The notes below the pieces were generated by a model. It worked only from the letters and a program-made list of their open reading frames with translations, was not told the DNA's origin and did not search any database. From Larus michahellis (lineage: Eukaryota > Chordata > Aves > Charadriiformes > Laridae), in NCBI RefSeq assembly GCF_964199755.1, contig NC_133903.1:7209001-7273000 (forward strand): a stretch of DNA of 64,000 nt, written 5' to 3'. The stretch's first letter is position 1. Each line of letters begins with the position of its first letter. Made by a program: the position numbers and the translations under genes. Of the stretch, positions 33,311 through 48,300 are shown one piece after another.

Positions 33311-36300
33311 CTTCAGTGAAAAGAGAATTGGAATAATTAGAAACAAATAAATAAATATATATTTAAGAAAATCCCACTGGGATTCACTTTCTCCCAGGCC
33401 ACATCATCCTCACTGCTTTCACTCCATCCTCACGGCTTTTTTGCTACCTTAGCACTAGGGAAGAGCTACAGTGGGGCTCACAGGAGGGGAAAAAAAAGTA
33501 AATATATATATATATATATATAATCTCTATCCAGTCCACTCACTGACAGCAAAGAGTGAGAGATCACTACATGAACCGAACATAGAAAGGTTTCGGGAAT
33601 CCGAAGGTTCTTGCCCACTCACCTGTCTGAATTGCCCAGAATGAGTTTTAAATTTATTGAACTTGGACTCATCGCTTTGAAGATATTCTTTAATGGATTG
33701 TATTAGCTGAATGTTCCTTTGCTGAAAGTTTTCAGGAATCAAGTATGATCCGTGAGAGGATTTTGGCCTGCATTTGAAAAGATCAAAAGTGACTCCGACA
33801 TTGCTTCGTGGCATACAAAGATGCTGTGGGATATATATATTATATGGCTACTTTCTTCTATAGGATGCACTCCCTTTCTCCACCCAACTACACATGCAAT
33901 TACGATAAGCAGCAAACAGGTATGTTGACAGGAGGATGAAACGCGTCCTGTGGGATTCCCGCTTTACCTAGGCAGAATATTTAAAATGCAAGTTTAACAT
34001 AGTCTTGACGAGCTGTTTTGTAAGCTAGGTTCACTAAAAAGACGTGAGCAACAAAGACTGCACCATGAGTAAAGCCGAACAGATTAATACAGATGCCTGT
34101 ATTAAAACTTACACAAATTTTCCCCTCCCTTTTTTCTCATAAACTCATCTCTCTCGACCCGAAGGGCCCCAGCCAGAGGCCAGCTACTGGAAAGATCAGA
34201 GCAACGAAAGCATTTGGAGGTCACCAAGGAAAACATGCTTCAGCACCTTGCTTCTGGGACTCAGACAGAATCAATGGAAGGGTTAAGAAATATGCCGAAG
34301 CTGCAGATTTCCAAATAAATCTAGAAGAGACAGCAGCCCGCAACGGCCACACGACCCCCCAACAGTGGGGAAGTGGCTGGCCTCTGCGGCAGCACCTGCT
34401 TAAAATAATCCTCTAGGAGTATTTCATGCGTTGTTTAACGCCCGTGTGACATAACTGAGATGTAATGCGTACAGTAACTCCAACTCAAACGACTTTTACT
34501 TACTCTTTTAAAGATGTAGTGACAGGTTCAGAGATATTGGTGGATGGAATAACAGCAAAACCTGGAGGGGGTTTACTAACAGGCACCGACAGTCCCGGAG
34601 GCGGAGGAGGACTCTTTAATAGCACCGCAGTGTTAAAGCCTAAACGAAAGCAGGGAAGGGGCAGGAAGTTAGAGCACGTATCTGTGGCACCCACATACCA
34701 CTGTCCAAAATTAACACCAGCGGTGTGACGTACTCTCCAGAAGCACTAAGAAGTAAGAGTCAGCAGTGCAGACATCACTATACTGGAAAAAACCTAAAAA
34801 TTAGAGAGGTGGAAATCTGTTGCCTGAACACTCGGGTCAAGAAACGCTTCATAGTGGCTGATGTTACTCTACAGAGAAAGCCCTTTAACTATTAATTTAC
34901 TTTTTCAATAGAAAATAATTAAAAAAAAAACCCCAACACTCCAACTCACAACGAAAAACACTTTTACGTTATTAAAGTGAACAGAAGTCACTCCAGAACT
35001 CACAACAGCACCAGGCGTCGTATTTCTAGCACACTCCACCTAGCTGTACCTGCAGAGCAGCACAGAACAAAATAGCTAGGCAAGAATCTCCTGACGCGAT
35101 GCTACTTTCATTAAAACCACTGTAAGTCACGTTTGTTGCCATGTTACTCCAGTTTTACAAGATTATGGCACCGCTAAAAGCAAGGGCATTAAATCTCTGC
35201 AAACACAGAACAAAAGGGACCCATCAAGCCAACTGACAAGTACCAGCAGGCACAGGTCACAGCTAAAGAGAGACTCCCTTCGCCCGCGGGGGCTCCCAAA
35301 CTAGACCTTAACGCACAAAAGCGGATACGTGTCAGCCATGACTCAGAAAAGCAGCGACAGGTAAAGACCAGCTGCTCATCTGTGAGCCACCCCCAGAGAG
35401 CAGACACCTGCAGCCGCACAGAGCAGAGGTCCCCCAACATTTCCACCGCTTCAACCGTGATTTACAGAGGACATTCGAGCCTATCTGTGTCCCCCAGGCT
35501 GTCTTTTTAAACTTCAAAGGCTAACCTAGCACGTGGTGGCAGAACTGCTACTCCCATGAGAGCCAGAAGGAGCAGTTTCTACATCTCATCCAAGCTACCT
35601 CCAAGCAAAGCTGGCCGTGCCCTGCAGAGCTCACCTGGTGGCGGGGGCATTCGAGCTGATCCTGAGCTCCCAAGAGCTGGGAAGTCTTCCTGAGGTAAAG
35701 GGCATTTGTTAGTCACTGTGGGCTTTTTAAGGCCAGGGGGCTCTTTGGGTGTACTACAGATCGCTAATGATTTTTCCGAATGACCATTCACGACAGTTGT
35801 GGATCTGTCAGGGGCGTGAAGAGCAGAGGATGCGTTTGACGTCCGCTCTGCTTCTGGCAGCTTTTCAGTAGATGACCTGGGAAACGATGTCTCCTGTAAG
35901 AGGTGTGGGGACGACGGCCTCTGCTTCTCAACACCCATCTTCTTTTTCTTGCTCACTTTTGTAAAAGTTTGTGAGGTAGAAGCTGCCAGCAAGGACGAGA
36001 CATCAAACATTGTTGGTGTGTTTCTGATCTCCTGGGTTGTCAAGCCACTACCGCCATCTTCATCGTCTGACTGAGAGAGTTTATTGCTCTTCTTACTTCC
36101 TTTAGTGCTATTCAAGGAGGATGGTTTTTTGGCTATCTGGTTTACACAGGGGTTGCTAATGGCTTTGACCACATTTTTACTGGAACCGTTGTTCCACGCA
36201 GATGTGATGTTAGTTACTGTTTTATTGTTAGGCCTCATTTTGGACACTAGAGCTGGAAAATCCTCTTCTTGGAAAGCTGTTTTCTTTGCAGTCGCTGTAT

Positions 36301-39300
36301 ATGTCAAAGACATCCCAGAAGAGATGGTGGGCGCTGCAGAGGATGACAAGCTTGGGAAATCTTCTTCTTTAAGCTTAACCGCTGCGAGCTGGGTAGAGCT
36401 GCGAGAAAGGAAAAGCACAGCCCGTTACACCGGCGCTGCAGAGGCAGCACAACTCCGACAGGCAGAACGAGCTCCATACCTGTCTGCACTCTTCCTCAAA
36501 CCATCGCTTAGGGTGGCACAACTGACCCAACTGTTAACAGGATGCAAATGCACTCAGGCTTGTAAACTGTGTCTGGAATGGGTCTCCTCAAAGAAGGCAC
36601 ACGAGCCTTGCTGTGTTGTCTCTACTGTCTTAGTACACCTCACTTTGACCAGCAAGCTGTACACACACATTCTAGCTGCCACAGCCTGCAAGGACATTAT
36701 TCTAATCATCACCAATTTCAGGAGATGATGAATTTTAAAACTCACAGTATACAGCTCCTTCAAGGTAAGCTATCAAGTTACAAATAGCTAAAATGGAGAA
36801 CATCGAGGACTTCCCTGAAATTACACCACCAAAAGATCAAGCTGTGAACTGAAGCAACAACTAAAGCCATTCATGCAGGTGACGAGCACAGAAACAGCTT
36901 GAGGAACAAGGGGGCCAGGGCAGGGAGGAAGCATTTGTAGTTTAAGTGATCTGTAAAACTATTTTCTCCAGAAATGCAGAACATGACTAAGTTTCTAAAG
37001 GTGCTTTCTCATTGCTGCAGCCTTGCACAAACTTACCCTGGTAGAGGTCCCACTGCTGAACCAATTGCTGGAAAGTCATCTTGGCTTAAAGCACCATTAG
37101 CAGCTGCTTCTTTTGGAGTATGGACAAAGAGAGCAAAGAAATGTTTTCAACTAAAATCCATTCATTTCAGAGTGGAAGCTATCAATGAACACGACAGCAG
37201 CATTAACAAGTCCTATTTTCAGCAGATGATGATGTCATTAACAGTGACACTCCAAAAGGACAATTTAAAACATGCATCACCCTTTCCTTCAATTAACTGC
37301 ATTCATCATTATGTCATCGCGTACTGGCTGTAGCATACAGGAAATTCACACCACTTAACATGAGCAAAACATTAAGCACTTTGTGAGGGAACCCTCTAGA
37401 GACCGAGATGCCTTTGCCCCCAGCTGTCTGCTCCATGCTTCTACCAGAGGTTAGCGCTCAACTGCCTGCACAGCGTCAGGATGCTTTTCAGAGCCTCAGT
37501 GCTCTGACTGAGGTATGCTGCTGCTTCACTTGGAAAGCTGCTCCTCCGAGCCGTCCATCACACCTCTGCTGCACGGATGCCCAAGCTGCTCAGCAGTTAG
37601 CTCCTGGGCAGTCATTTTACATTGAAACATAACTCATTCCCCGTTTAGAGTTGCCTTAAAATCCAAATCCAGTGCTGCGGACCGCAGCATTTCAGGGACA
37701 GATTGGTAACAGCTTTGGCATGCGTGCAGCAAAAGCTGGGCAGGCAGCTGGGGGAGATAACCTTGCCCATCATCCCCAACTGAGCTGTACCCATTAACCG
37801 AACAGAGCTCTCAGCAGCTCTCAGTTCATAATGAAAGCATATAATCTTTAAGTGGGAAACCTGTTGTAGGAGCAATAAATCAGTGGAAAATGGATTTGAA
37901 GCAACACTAATATCAAAACACCACTGCATCATATTTATTTGCCCCGAAGTGGACACGGTTCAAAACAATTAAAGGTTTGCTTTCACCCAGTATTGCCTTT
38001 ACTGGGAATACTTTTGTTCCCCAAAAAGGGGAAAAGCAGCTCACACATCACAATAAATCAGTTCTTGCATGCTAGAGTAGGAAATGGCACATTCTTAGAT
38101 TATATTGATTTGGATGGAACATCACATACTGTTGTATGTTAACTGCATTTGATATTTCTACCCGGCTGCATTTCAAGTATAACCTGCTGCAGGAGCCTCA
38201 GCCCACTCAGACACGTTTCAGTGCAAATCCGTGTTGCTGGATTACGATTCTGCATAGCTCTATCCACATCCACCAGCCTTTGAGAGCAACGCACGGCCAT
38301 CCCCACTTTTGCCAGGCTCATCTCCAGACCCACCATGTCTCCCCGCAGCTGCAGAACGTGTTCAACACTAACCTGTAACATCATTTGAAGACCTGGGCGC
38401 ACGTTTGGAGCTGAGCACTTCAGAATCCCTCAAGTCCTCCTTTTTACCTCTACTGCTGCTGTCATCTTTGTCTTCTACCCGTTTTTTCTCTTCTTGCCGT
38501 TTAGCTGCTACAGACGCCCTGACGGCTGCCGCAACATCTCTGTCTTCTTCCTCCCTATAGGACAAGGCAGACTTTCTTGGTCAAACAGTAAGGATTACCG
38601 AGCAGCTTTGCCTCACTCCAGCTCCCACCTCTCCAGTGTCAGCTCCGATGACTGTCCCTGATCTTGTGCTGCCACCTGCTGAGAAGGCTAAAGCAAACCC
38701 ACCACTCCAATACACCCTGGCGCCGGCTGGTGAGACAGGCAGCATTCACCCCCTGGATTTGCAAGTTCTACAGGTGGTAATAACAATCCAAGGCAGAAGA
38801 AACCGGGATGAACTGGGAGAGACAGTACCAAGGATGCATGGCGACACCTGTCTCTCCCATTCATTTTCAAACATATGAAATCATACTTTTAGGCCACAGT
38901 AATTCTTTGAAACATGGTTTGTCATGAACTCTCAACACATGCACGATCCACATGCGACACCAACATATAAGTGTTTAGAGATGGACTTTTTCCCCCCCGT
39001 GATATCACCAGTAATGAACCAGCTGACCGTCCGGCGAAAAAAAGAAGAAAAATAGATGTGCAGTATGTACAAAGCGCTCAGGTCTTGTGTGGATGAAGAG
39101 ACATATAAATGCAAAGTTTCATTTCAATACTTAACCCTCTTCTTTTTCCAAAGCACTCAGTCTGGCCACACAGAGATCTGTTAGTTCAATGAAAAGCATG
39201 GTCCTTAGAATAGGAACTTCACGGTTACCCAGACCAAAGAGTCCATTAAACCTTCAAAGACTTGGCACTTACTTCAGAAAATCCTACTCAGAAAAGTTAG

Positions 39301-42300
39301 CATAAAAACAGTTGCTGATATTAATTTAGGATTCTGAGTTTACTTAACTCACAAGTTGAAGATTACATTGTTTGCTTCCTGCGTCAAGTCCAGAGAGCTG
39401 AAACTTCACATAAAATAATTTCACTTTGATCAAGCATGTAGTCAGCACCCAGGCTTAGACTGAAAGCTGGTTTTACTCTCAACCAAGGATTCACTATGGA
39501 AGCTTCCAAATTTTGTACTGACTTCCTTCCTTCCTACTGATCCACTGAAACATTGGTAATTGGCAAGTAAAAACCAACACTAAGCAGCAGTAAAAAATCC
39601 ACAAAATGTTGTGCTACTCACCTCTTATATCTCCAGCTGCCTCTTCTGTTTTGCTGACTCCCTCGGCCACCCAATCTGCCTGACCTCCCTTGCCTGTTAT
39701 ACCTGTCAACTTCTTCATAGTCCTCTCCACCTATAACACCTAAACAGGAGGGATGGTTGATTACTCTCAAAGTTATTTCTCTAATCTGGGCATCACATTA
39801 TACCTGAAAAAAGCAAAAATATACCAGTACAAACAAAACTGCCTTGATTTCTCCCTGATGATTAAGCAGTCTATGTAACCTTGCTACATTAAAATCCATT
39901 TTACAGTACATGGATTTGATGTATTGTAACCTGTGAGTTTTGAGTAATTTTGTATTTATGCAGAGAGATTTCTACATACAGTTCCACACAGAAGAAAAGT
40001 TCCTCTGTATGTTCATCTCTGCACTCCTACGTGGACATGCTACTGTGGTCTCATGCTCCACGTTCATCTCTACTTTGTATTAACTGTAATAAGTCATTTG
40101 CATAAGTACAAATCGGAGAAGAAAGTCAGCAGTTTTCCTAAAATTATGTACCATCATTAAATCCATACATGGGGGAAAAAATTGTAAAACAACTTAAAGA
40201 GGAAGAGACCTCTGGATGTCATCTGTTTTATCTCCTCACTCAAACAAGGCCAGCTCTGAAACTATATTAGGTTGCCCAGGGCCCTGTCTGGTCAAATTCT
40301 GGTTATCTTCATGGACAAACTACAACCTCTCAGGGTCCTGTTCCAGGGCTTGTCCGCTCTCTTCATAAAGAATTTCTTCCTGGATAGGAAACGTCCACCA
40401 GATGTTCTCAAAACCCTCAAAGCAGTAAGAATGAATATGTTTCGGTCCACGTCGGCCCCCAACCACACTTACCCTCGTTCCTCCTCTGGTGCCTAGGAGC
40501 ATAGTTAAACTGAAGGTCTATCTGCCGGTTCTGCCTGGCCTCTGCCCTGTTCTTGCTGTGGAAGGCCGTTTTGTGTGCTTTATAGTCTATTTCTGTGCGG
40601 AAAGCGTGGGTAAACTGTTCTGTGCTGCACCGACCCTCTTCGCAAAGGAAGTGCTTTTCGCGGAAGTGTTCACGAAGGTATTCATAATCACTGGAAAGAG
40701 AGAAGAGGCTGAGCCGCGACCTTTCCAACATATCTTACTAATGGTACAGGGCTACTTTTAGAAGATGAAGTGAAGACAAGCCCAGGCAGTTGGTTCTTTC
40801 TTTATGCCCAGACAAGCTTTCCAGCTGAAACCACTTGTGTACAGTCAACGTAGCCCTTAATGCATGATCCCAGATGTTAAAATAAGCCTACTGCCTGATA
40901 CTCGTCACATCCAGCTGTACATAAGACAGGTATTTTACAAAAGCAACTTTACTTCTATCTGCTTTGCACATGAACTTTGGAGTCTTAGTCAAACACACTA
41001 GACATCTGCTGTCATGCTGCAAAAATGTAACTTTTAACATTTAACATTAGTGAAAACTTTAAAATATGAACTAGACAGAAAGTGATTATTGTGGCTGTTG
41101 GTTTGAGGAACAAAAGAGGCTGCAGCCAACCTGCTCACATCCTTGCCCTCTGTCTTCAAGCACTACTTTCCCCAAAATTCAAAGCAGATTCAAACAATTG
41201 TTCTTAAAATTAAAGGTACGGAAACAGAAATAAACTGCTTTCACAAACCTGTAGTATTCCTGAGCACCATCAGAGTCACAGAAATGACAAAAATAATGAT
41301 CTCGTCTTAGGTGTTTCAGTAACTCATCATTATCCAAATAACGCTCGTCACAAAATTTACACAGGGGATGCCCACGATGGGAGGTGTCATCTGGATCTCC
41401 ATGGATTCGATGACGGGCGAGGTCCTTACGAGAATACCATTTCCGTTCATAAGTAAAAATCTGAAGAGAAAAAAATAAGTGTATTACTTCTTGTGAACAG
41501 AGAACAAAATGGAGTAAGACGGGTTGCGCACAACTTGTTCATTTGTAGGAGTGGAAGACTTGCTTCAGAAAGATGCAATTTTATAACCGACACCTAGTAT
41601 TTTCAGTGAATAGGAAACAAAATTCAGGTGATAGGTCCAAATTAATTTTAACTTGCATTTCACTCAGTCTGAACACTGAAAACAGATCTAATTCACCTTT
41701 TTCCCTTTCACATTTTTTTTTTTTTGTGTATTAACATAATGCAACAAACTTGAAATTACAATCTGTGGTAGGGAAAAAAAATCCTAAATATGTATTTATG
41801 AACATATAGTTTTTGCCTACTCGAATTGAAAAAGCCCATAAACCAGAAGTGAGCCGTTTTACTTTCCTCGGATAGCAACTACCCCAAGATAGCTACACAC
41901 AAGGGATACAGTTCAGAGAACAAATTCTGCATTGTAAGACAATCTTCTGTCCCTACTAATACGCGAGCTACTTCGGTAGGAAGAGTTCTGAAGATGCCAA
42001 AAAGATACACAGCCTCGAGAACAGAACATCCTTTATTTCTCGCCTAGACCAGGAGTGTTAACTCCTTCTGGGAACAGGTTCATTTGGCTCAGCTAGGGTT
42101 CTGCAAGTTTAAGAACTTCTTTTCAGTAGGCACTAGTAATACGGAACCTTTTCCTGTGCAAAAAAAGTCTCTGCAGTGTTCTGAAATTAAAAGCCAAGAA
42201 ATTCTACTACTGCTTGCGAGTTCTCCAGGAGAGACAGTGACAAACAAGCTCCTGCAGTGGTGGCTACTTAAGCTGACCGTGGAAACACCTCTTTACCAGA

Positions 42301-45300
42301 ACTCAAAGGAAACAGCAACCAAAAGAAGTGGTCTCGCCCTCCCCTGACTGCCTCCCTTGGATTCGCTCTGGCGATTGCACGAGCACAGGCGGAAAAAGAA
42401 AAAAAAAAAAAAAGCATTAGTGTTCACTCAGGCCAAGGTGACGACTTCTGGATCCTGTCCCTATCGGCAGTAAACTACAGTTCAGTTGGCATAAACCAAC
42501 TGGCACCACAGGATAAATGCATTTCTCTGATTTGATACTTAACTGGTTTCAGAGAAAACAAACACACATACAGACCCATGTGTAACGAGTTCTAAAAACA
42601 TGCATTTGTGCACTAAATTCCCTCCTACAACAATAAGGAATGCTGACAGCTATCAGACACAGAGGTTAGCAGCCCTAGAATTCATTTAACAGTAACTGCT
42701 GATTTTGTTTGATGTGTAATTCAGAAATACAAAACCCACTCTAGCTCCAGGGAAAGGTGGAATTCTGACTTTCAGACTGTGAAAAAGCATCGCCTGACTG
42801 ACACAACACCAGCCCTTCTAAGTGAAATTTGGGTGGGATTAAAAAAAAAAACAACAAAAAATGATGGTGGTGAAGGTAGTTTTAAACGCTCAATACACAT
42901 TGCCTTTTCAGACCTAGACAACTCAGCTTTCCAGTAACCGTTTTATCTTTAGTGGGTTGTAAAATACATTTTAAAACAGCCCCGGTCACGTTCTACATGT
43001 GTACATCAAACACAGCAGCCTCAACTGCAGGCAACAGTGAGTTTCATTTTCCAATCAAGTCAACAACCCACAGGAAATTTGCTCTGAACAAATATTATGG
43101 TTTCAGCTGGGACAAAGCTGACTTACTTTCTTACTAGCAGCTGGTACAGTGCTATCCTTTGGATTTGGGATGAAAATCGTGTGGGTAAAACACTGATGTT
43201 TTGGGTTGGTGCTAAGCAATCAAGGCTTTTTCTGCTCCTCATATTGCCCTGACAGTGAGAAGGCTGGAGGACACAAGAAGTTGGGAGGAGGCACGGCCAG
43301 GACAGCTGACCCCAAATGACCAAAGAAATATTCCACGCTATATGATGTCACGCTCAGTATATAAAGCTGGAGGAAGAAGGAGGAAGGCAGAGACATTCGA
43401 AGTTATGGCGTTTGTCTTCCCAAGCACACGTTACGCATGATGAAGCCCTGCTTTCCTGGAGATGGCTGAACACTTGCCTGTCGATGGGAAGCAGTGAATG
43501 AATTCCTTGTTTTGCTTTGCTTGTGTGTGTGGCTTTTGCTCTACCCATTCAATCGTCTTCATCTCAACTCACAAATTTTTCCTCACTTTTACTCTTCTGA
43601 TTCTCTCCCATGTCCAAACCTGGGGGGTGGGTGGGGTGTGAACCAGCAGCTGCTTGATTCTAGTTGCTGGCTGGGGTTAAGCCATGACAACAAATAAACA
43701 AGGTAATGAAATATAATTATATTTCATTAAACCAGGAAGATGGATTCTCATCCTGTACAAGTTCCAACTGTAAATGCTATGCTGACTCTGATCTGAGAAA
43801 TAAATCCATCACCCCATGATACATTCTGCTTTGTGAACTGGAACCAAATTATTTTCTTAAGTTACAGTTTTAGCTCATAAAGTCATTACGAGTATAAGTC
43901 TTAATAGACTTCAGGTCTCTACCGTTACAGGTGTAACAAAGTCTGCCTACAACTCAGGATTAACTTCCTATCAGACAGTTAGGGCTTGGTATTACACACG
44001 TTGTGGCAGAGGAGCCAACATCTGAAGGTTATTAATATGGTCATGCTTAATTTAAAGTATAATCCACCGAGAACCTTCAGGCCTCCTTCATTAATCAGTT
44101 TACAGAAGAAGAAAGACTTAAAGCAACTGGCCTCACTGCTGGCAGAAAGAGGAAACTTAAAAAAACCCAAACACATCAGTGCTGTTCAGACACCCCCTTC
44201 TTCCCACCTCCCCAGGTACTCTTGCAGGTCATATTAAGAAGCACCCCTCCTTCCCACACACTGAAGCAGAGAACTAAGCTCACCTTTAAGTGTTTAACAC
44301 AGAGCTTGCAACAGAAGAGTTCATGCTGCTTCCTCATGTGCTGTTCCAGATCTGCAAAGGTATTGAATGGCTTCGCATCTGGACACAAAGAGCACTCATG
44401 CTGCAGCAGCTTCCTAAGGGAAAAGAAAGATTTCCTAAAAATTATCCGATTCCCTCTCAGCAACCCGATACCTTTATCGAAAAACAAATGTTCCGTCACT
44501 GGCAGAAGGCTGCATTTTTATAGCTCCCCCAGCAATTTGTAATGAGGTTAGCGTCCTGTTTATTCCAAGAATACTTTGTCATCTGTCACGAACAGAACAG
44601 AACCAAATTACACAGACGCTTCAACTGTAAGACAAGAGCTGAACAACCACAGTGTAAGTAATACACTGCCACTATAAAATTTTGAGTGGACTGTAACATG
44701 TCCATGCAACAAATCCCCTTCTTATTGAAGATTCAGCTGATATGCGCAACACTCGCATGCAATTTAATTACATTTTCTACTGTCAGAAACTGAAGAATGT
44801 GGTGAGGGAGATAAAAAATTGTAATAGAAAAGTAGGGAGGGAAGAATAAAACAAACAACCCTCCCCACAATGATTCCCAACAAGAGCTGAGGACAGAGCA
44901 CTGGTCTCAGTGGGAGACCCCGCTCCCTCGCACTTGATTGCTGCCCGCGGAACTGTAATCTCAGCAACTCTCCAGAAATCGTATCATCAAAAGCAATTCC
45001 CAGAGCTGGTGTATAATTAATCAGAACATGCTTCCAACTGATTCTGCTCACTAAACCCACTGCCCAATTCCATAAATATGAAGTCATACAAAACCAGAAA
45101 TGTATCAGCAGAGCTACATTCTCAGCCCAAATCAGGTTGGACACAATTTGCAGTTCTCTAAGAAAGAGGTACCATTGCCTGCATGGTTTCATCTTTTTTC
45201 GCTCTCCTTTCCTTTTAACTGCTTTTAATTATCTTAAAGCCTCTCAATTAAGCACGTTATGAAAAATATTTTTAGAACATTATGCTGATGCCACGTTTTT

Positions 45301-48300
45301 TACTCTGCATTGGTTTTTTACTTCACCCTTTTCCTCTCCCATTTAGAATCAAGATCTTTGTGGGCAGACAAGGTTGCTCTTCTTTTCATACAATGTTTGG
45401 TACAATTGGTTTTGATTAGTCCTTATGCAGGAGGGCAATAAATACAATTATAATAGTAATTCAGTCTTTACCAATTTCCAGAGCAGCTATGCAATGGATG
45501 AAAAGCCTTTCAGCAAGTTTGCTGTTGATAAAGAAGCAAAAAGCAACTTTTATTGGCAGAGCAACGCTTCTGTATTATGCATCGGTGAATCTCACACTCC
45601 TGCCTTGAGGAGCTGCTCGCTTTGCCGACTGTGGTACTAAGCATCCACGCCAACCGCGCTGCTCCAGGCTCTCATGCTACCAAAGCCAGCTGCATTGCAC
45701 GGTGACTAACGTACACAGCATGGCAGCCACTCTATTCCCACAGAACAAAACCACGCTGTTGTACTAAAGCATGCATTTCCTGCCACGTAACACAGATAAG
45801 AATATGCTGGATATGTGCCCACCTGTACAGTGCATAAACCTCTCCATCCATAAAATAAATGTCATATTTCTTCTCATGCTGCAACTGGTTAAGTGCTATC
45901 GTCGAGAAAGACGTAAGCTTCCGTCCGAAGACAACCTGCAGGCAACACAACACAAGAATCAGCAAGAGCACACTGAGGCCACACAGCCTTTGGGATTCCA
46001 GCTGAACTCCTCAGCACAAACTTTGTCTGCCAGGGAACTCGCCATAGCCTGAAGCTTGGACAACACTTGCCGAGCTCTTTGTTCAGTCCCAGCTGCTCAT
46101 CACCACCCCCAGTTACTGCCCCCACAACTGTCAGCAAAACCACTGGGACTGCTCCTTATCAACTTCCAGCAGGTGAGCCAGCTTAGACAAAGGTGGACTG
46201 GACTAGCCTGGTCTTTGGATTTTGAACTAGATTAGGAAACTTTTATGGTATGTTTTGCTACCACAGCTGTGCTATGAGTAAATATCTTCAACCCTCTCTG
46301 TAGCAAATGCCTGTCAAGAGCCCTGCTCTCAGCTCCCTCCTATCTCCTGGTAGATCACACAGAAACTTAGAGTCTGTAAGTGGAAAGTGACATTACTCAG
46401 AGTCTGACTGGGAAACCACTGTTTCTTCTTTCCTTAACTACCAGGAAAGCAAGAAATAAAATACTACATCACTTCCCAAATTATATGTACCACATATCCC
46501 TTCTAAGGGAACCTGCTTGCTCACCGTTGCTCCCCCTGACCTCCAAGCAGCCTGGGTCTCACGCAGCAGCCATTTACGATATTACATCCTTCTTCAGAAG
46601 CCACCTACCACCGGTCTGCTCTGGCACACACTCCCAGTTTGGGAAGTGCTGGGGTAGCAGCGACATTTATGAAACAGCCAGAGCTACCTGCACCAGCTCG
46701 GAAAGGCTGAGACACAAACACAATAATCACCTGTTCATCTAGAAATACTTACAACCTTAATAAAACCATTCAGTTATATAATACACACGAAGTATAGTCT
46801 TGTTAAATCACTCCTCTTCCCTTACTGGGGTGAAATACCATAGAATAAGTCTTTTGTGTCTGGTACTGTGGGGTTTTTTTTAAAGCTTTCTTTACAGTGG
46901 GGCTACTGTTAAACAAAACAAAAAATATAGACAACTTGCTGAAATATCAAGCTTAAAATAAAGAGAATACAAGTTTAAGTTTGTTGTATCGAAGACAACT
47001 ATGTCCAATTCCAATTATTTTAAAAAATTTTGTTTTGGTGAAATTGTAATGACATTTCATTTCAGCCTAAAGTGAATTTTAGAAGAGAGGAATGGACTGC
47101 TGAAAAGCAGATTTTATCACAGGAGTCCATCACAGTTTCCTACAGCAATTCCAAGAACAATCTCACACGTATATATAAGAAGTACACTGACAGATCCACC
47201 AAGCCTGAACCAAGTATATGTCAGGGTTAGTTTACAGGTCAACAGGTAATCTTTCCTTAACTTCACTGCAGCAATTATGCATCACTGAAAGCACATATTA
47301 CCATAACAAGTATATCCTGCTTTCTCCTCCGTCATGTCCTGTGATGCCACTCATCTTTATAGTTATATTTCCTTGTACATTCTGCTGTGACGCGTACCAG
47401 TTCGGTCTACGCTACTCTGTACAACACCATCTGAGATCTGGTAGTGTTGTGCTTGTCTCCGCTAATTCCACGCACACCATGCAAATTAAGAGACCCAGTT
47501 TTAGGTCCTACATATATGTTCAGTTCATTCAACAGCAGTTTTGATGTGATTTATGCACCTCAGTATCTTTTTTTTCTTTCCTTGGGGCATCTGGGTGAAG
47601 ACGCAGAACAGTATTATAGTGGCACTTAAAGACAAGGCCGGGAAAAAAAGAGTACAGCCATTAAAAATGACCTCTCAGTCAATTATAATAAAAGGATCAT
47701 CTTAAATGGTTAATAAAGGAGGAAGAAAGATGGCTGAATGAACCAAAGTTCAGGCCACAAAATATAGCAATATTACAATATTAAAAAGCCTGTGAGATTA
47801 ACAGTCCATTGGTGACCCTAAAACAAGCAGGTTTATGGACAAAGAGCAACATCACAGCTTGGTTCTTCCTAAGACAGGAGAAACGGAGCAGCATTTCCTC
47901 AGAGGATGATCAGAGATAAAATTACTTTCACAGAGTCTTTTTCTGTACACGGAAGCTACTCATGTGCCAGTAAGCGCAGTCTAAAAACCACATCGACCTT
48001 CCCAGCCTCCAGAAAGTATGAGGATCCTCAGCACACAGCCTAAGATCTTCAATTCCTCCAACCATCTGAACAACTTCAAAAGCAGCCAAAGCAAACAGTT
48101 TAGTTGGGGCGGGGGGCTCTCCTTTCACCAAGGGGAGAGCCCCCTCCCCCTGATATATTTGTTTTATTTCGTTTCCTAAACCATCTCAGAGTATTTCTTT
48201 CAGTGCCAGTACCAATTCTTTCCTTCTTAAAGGGTTTGGTTTTCCCTGCATCACTTCTGCAAAAAACAAATTCACGTACGAGGACTCGTTTTTATAAACA

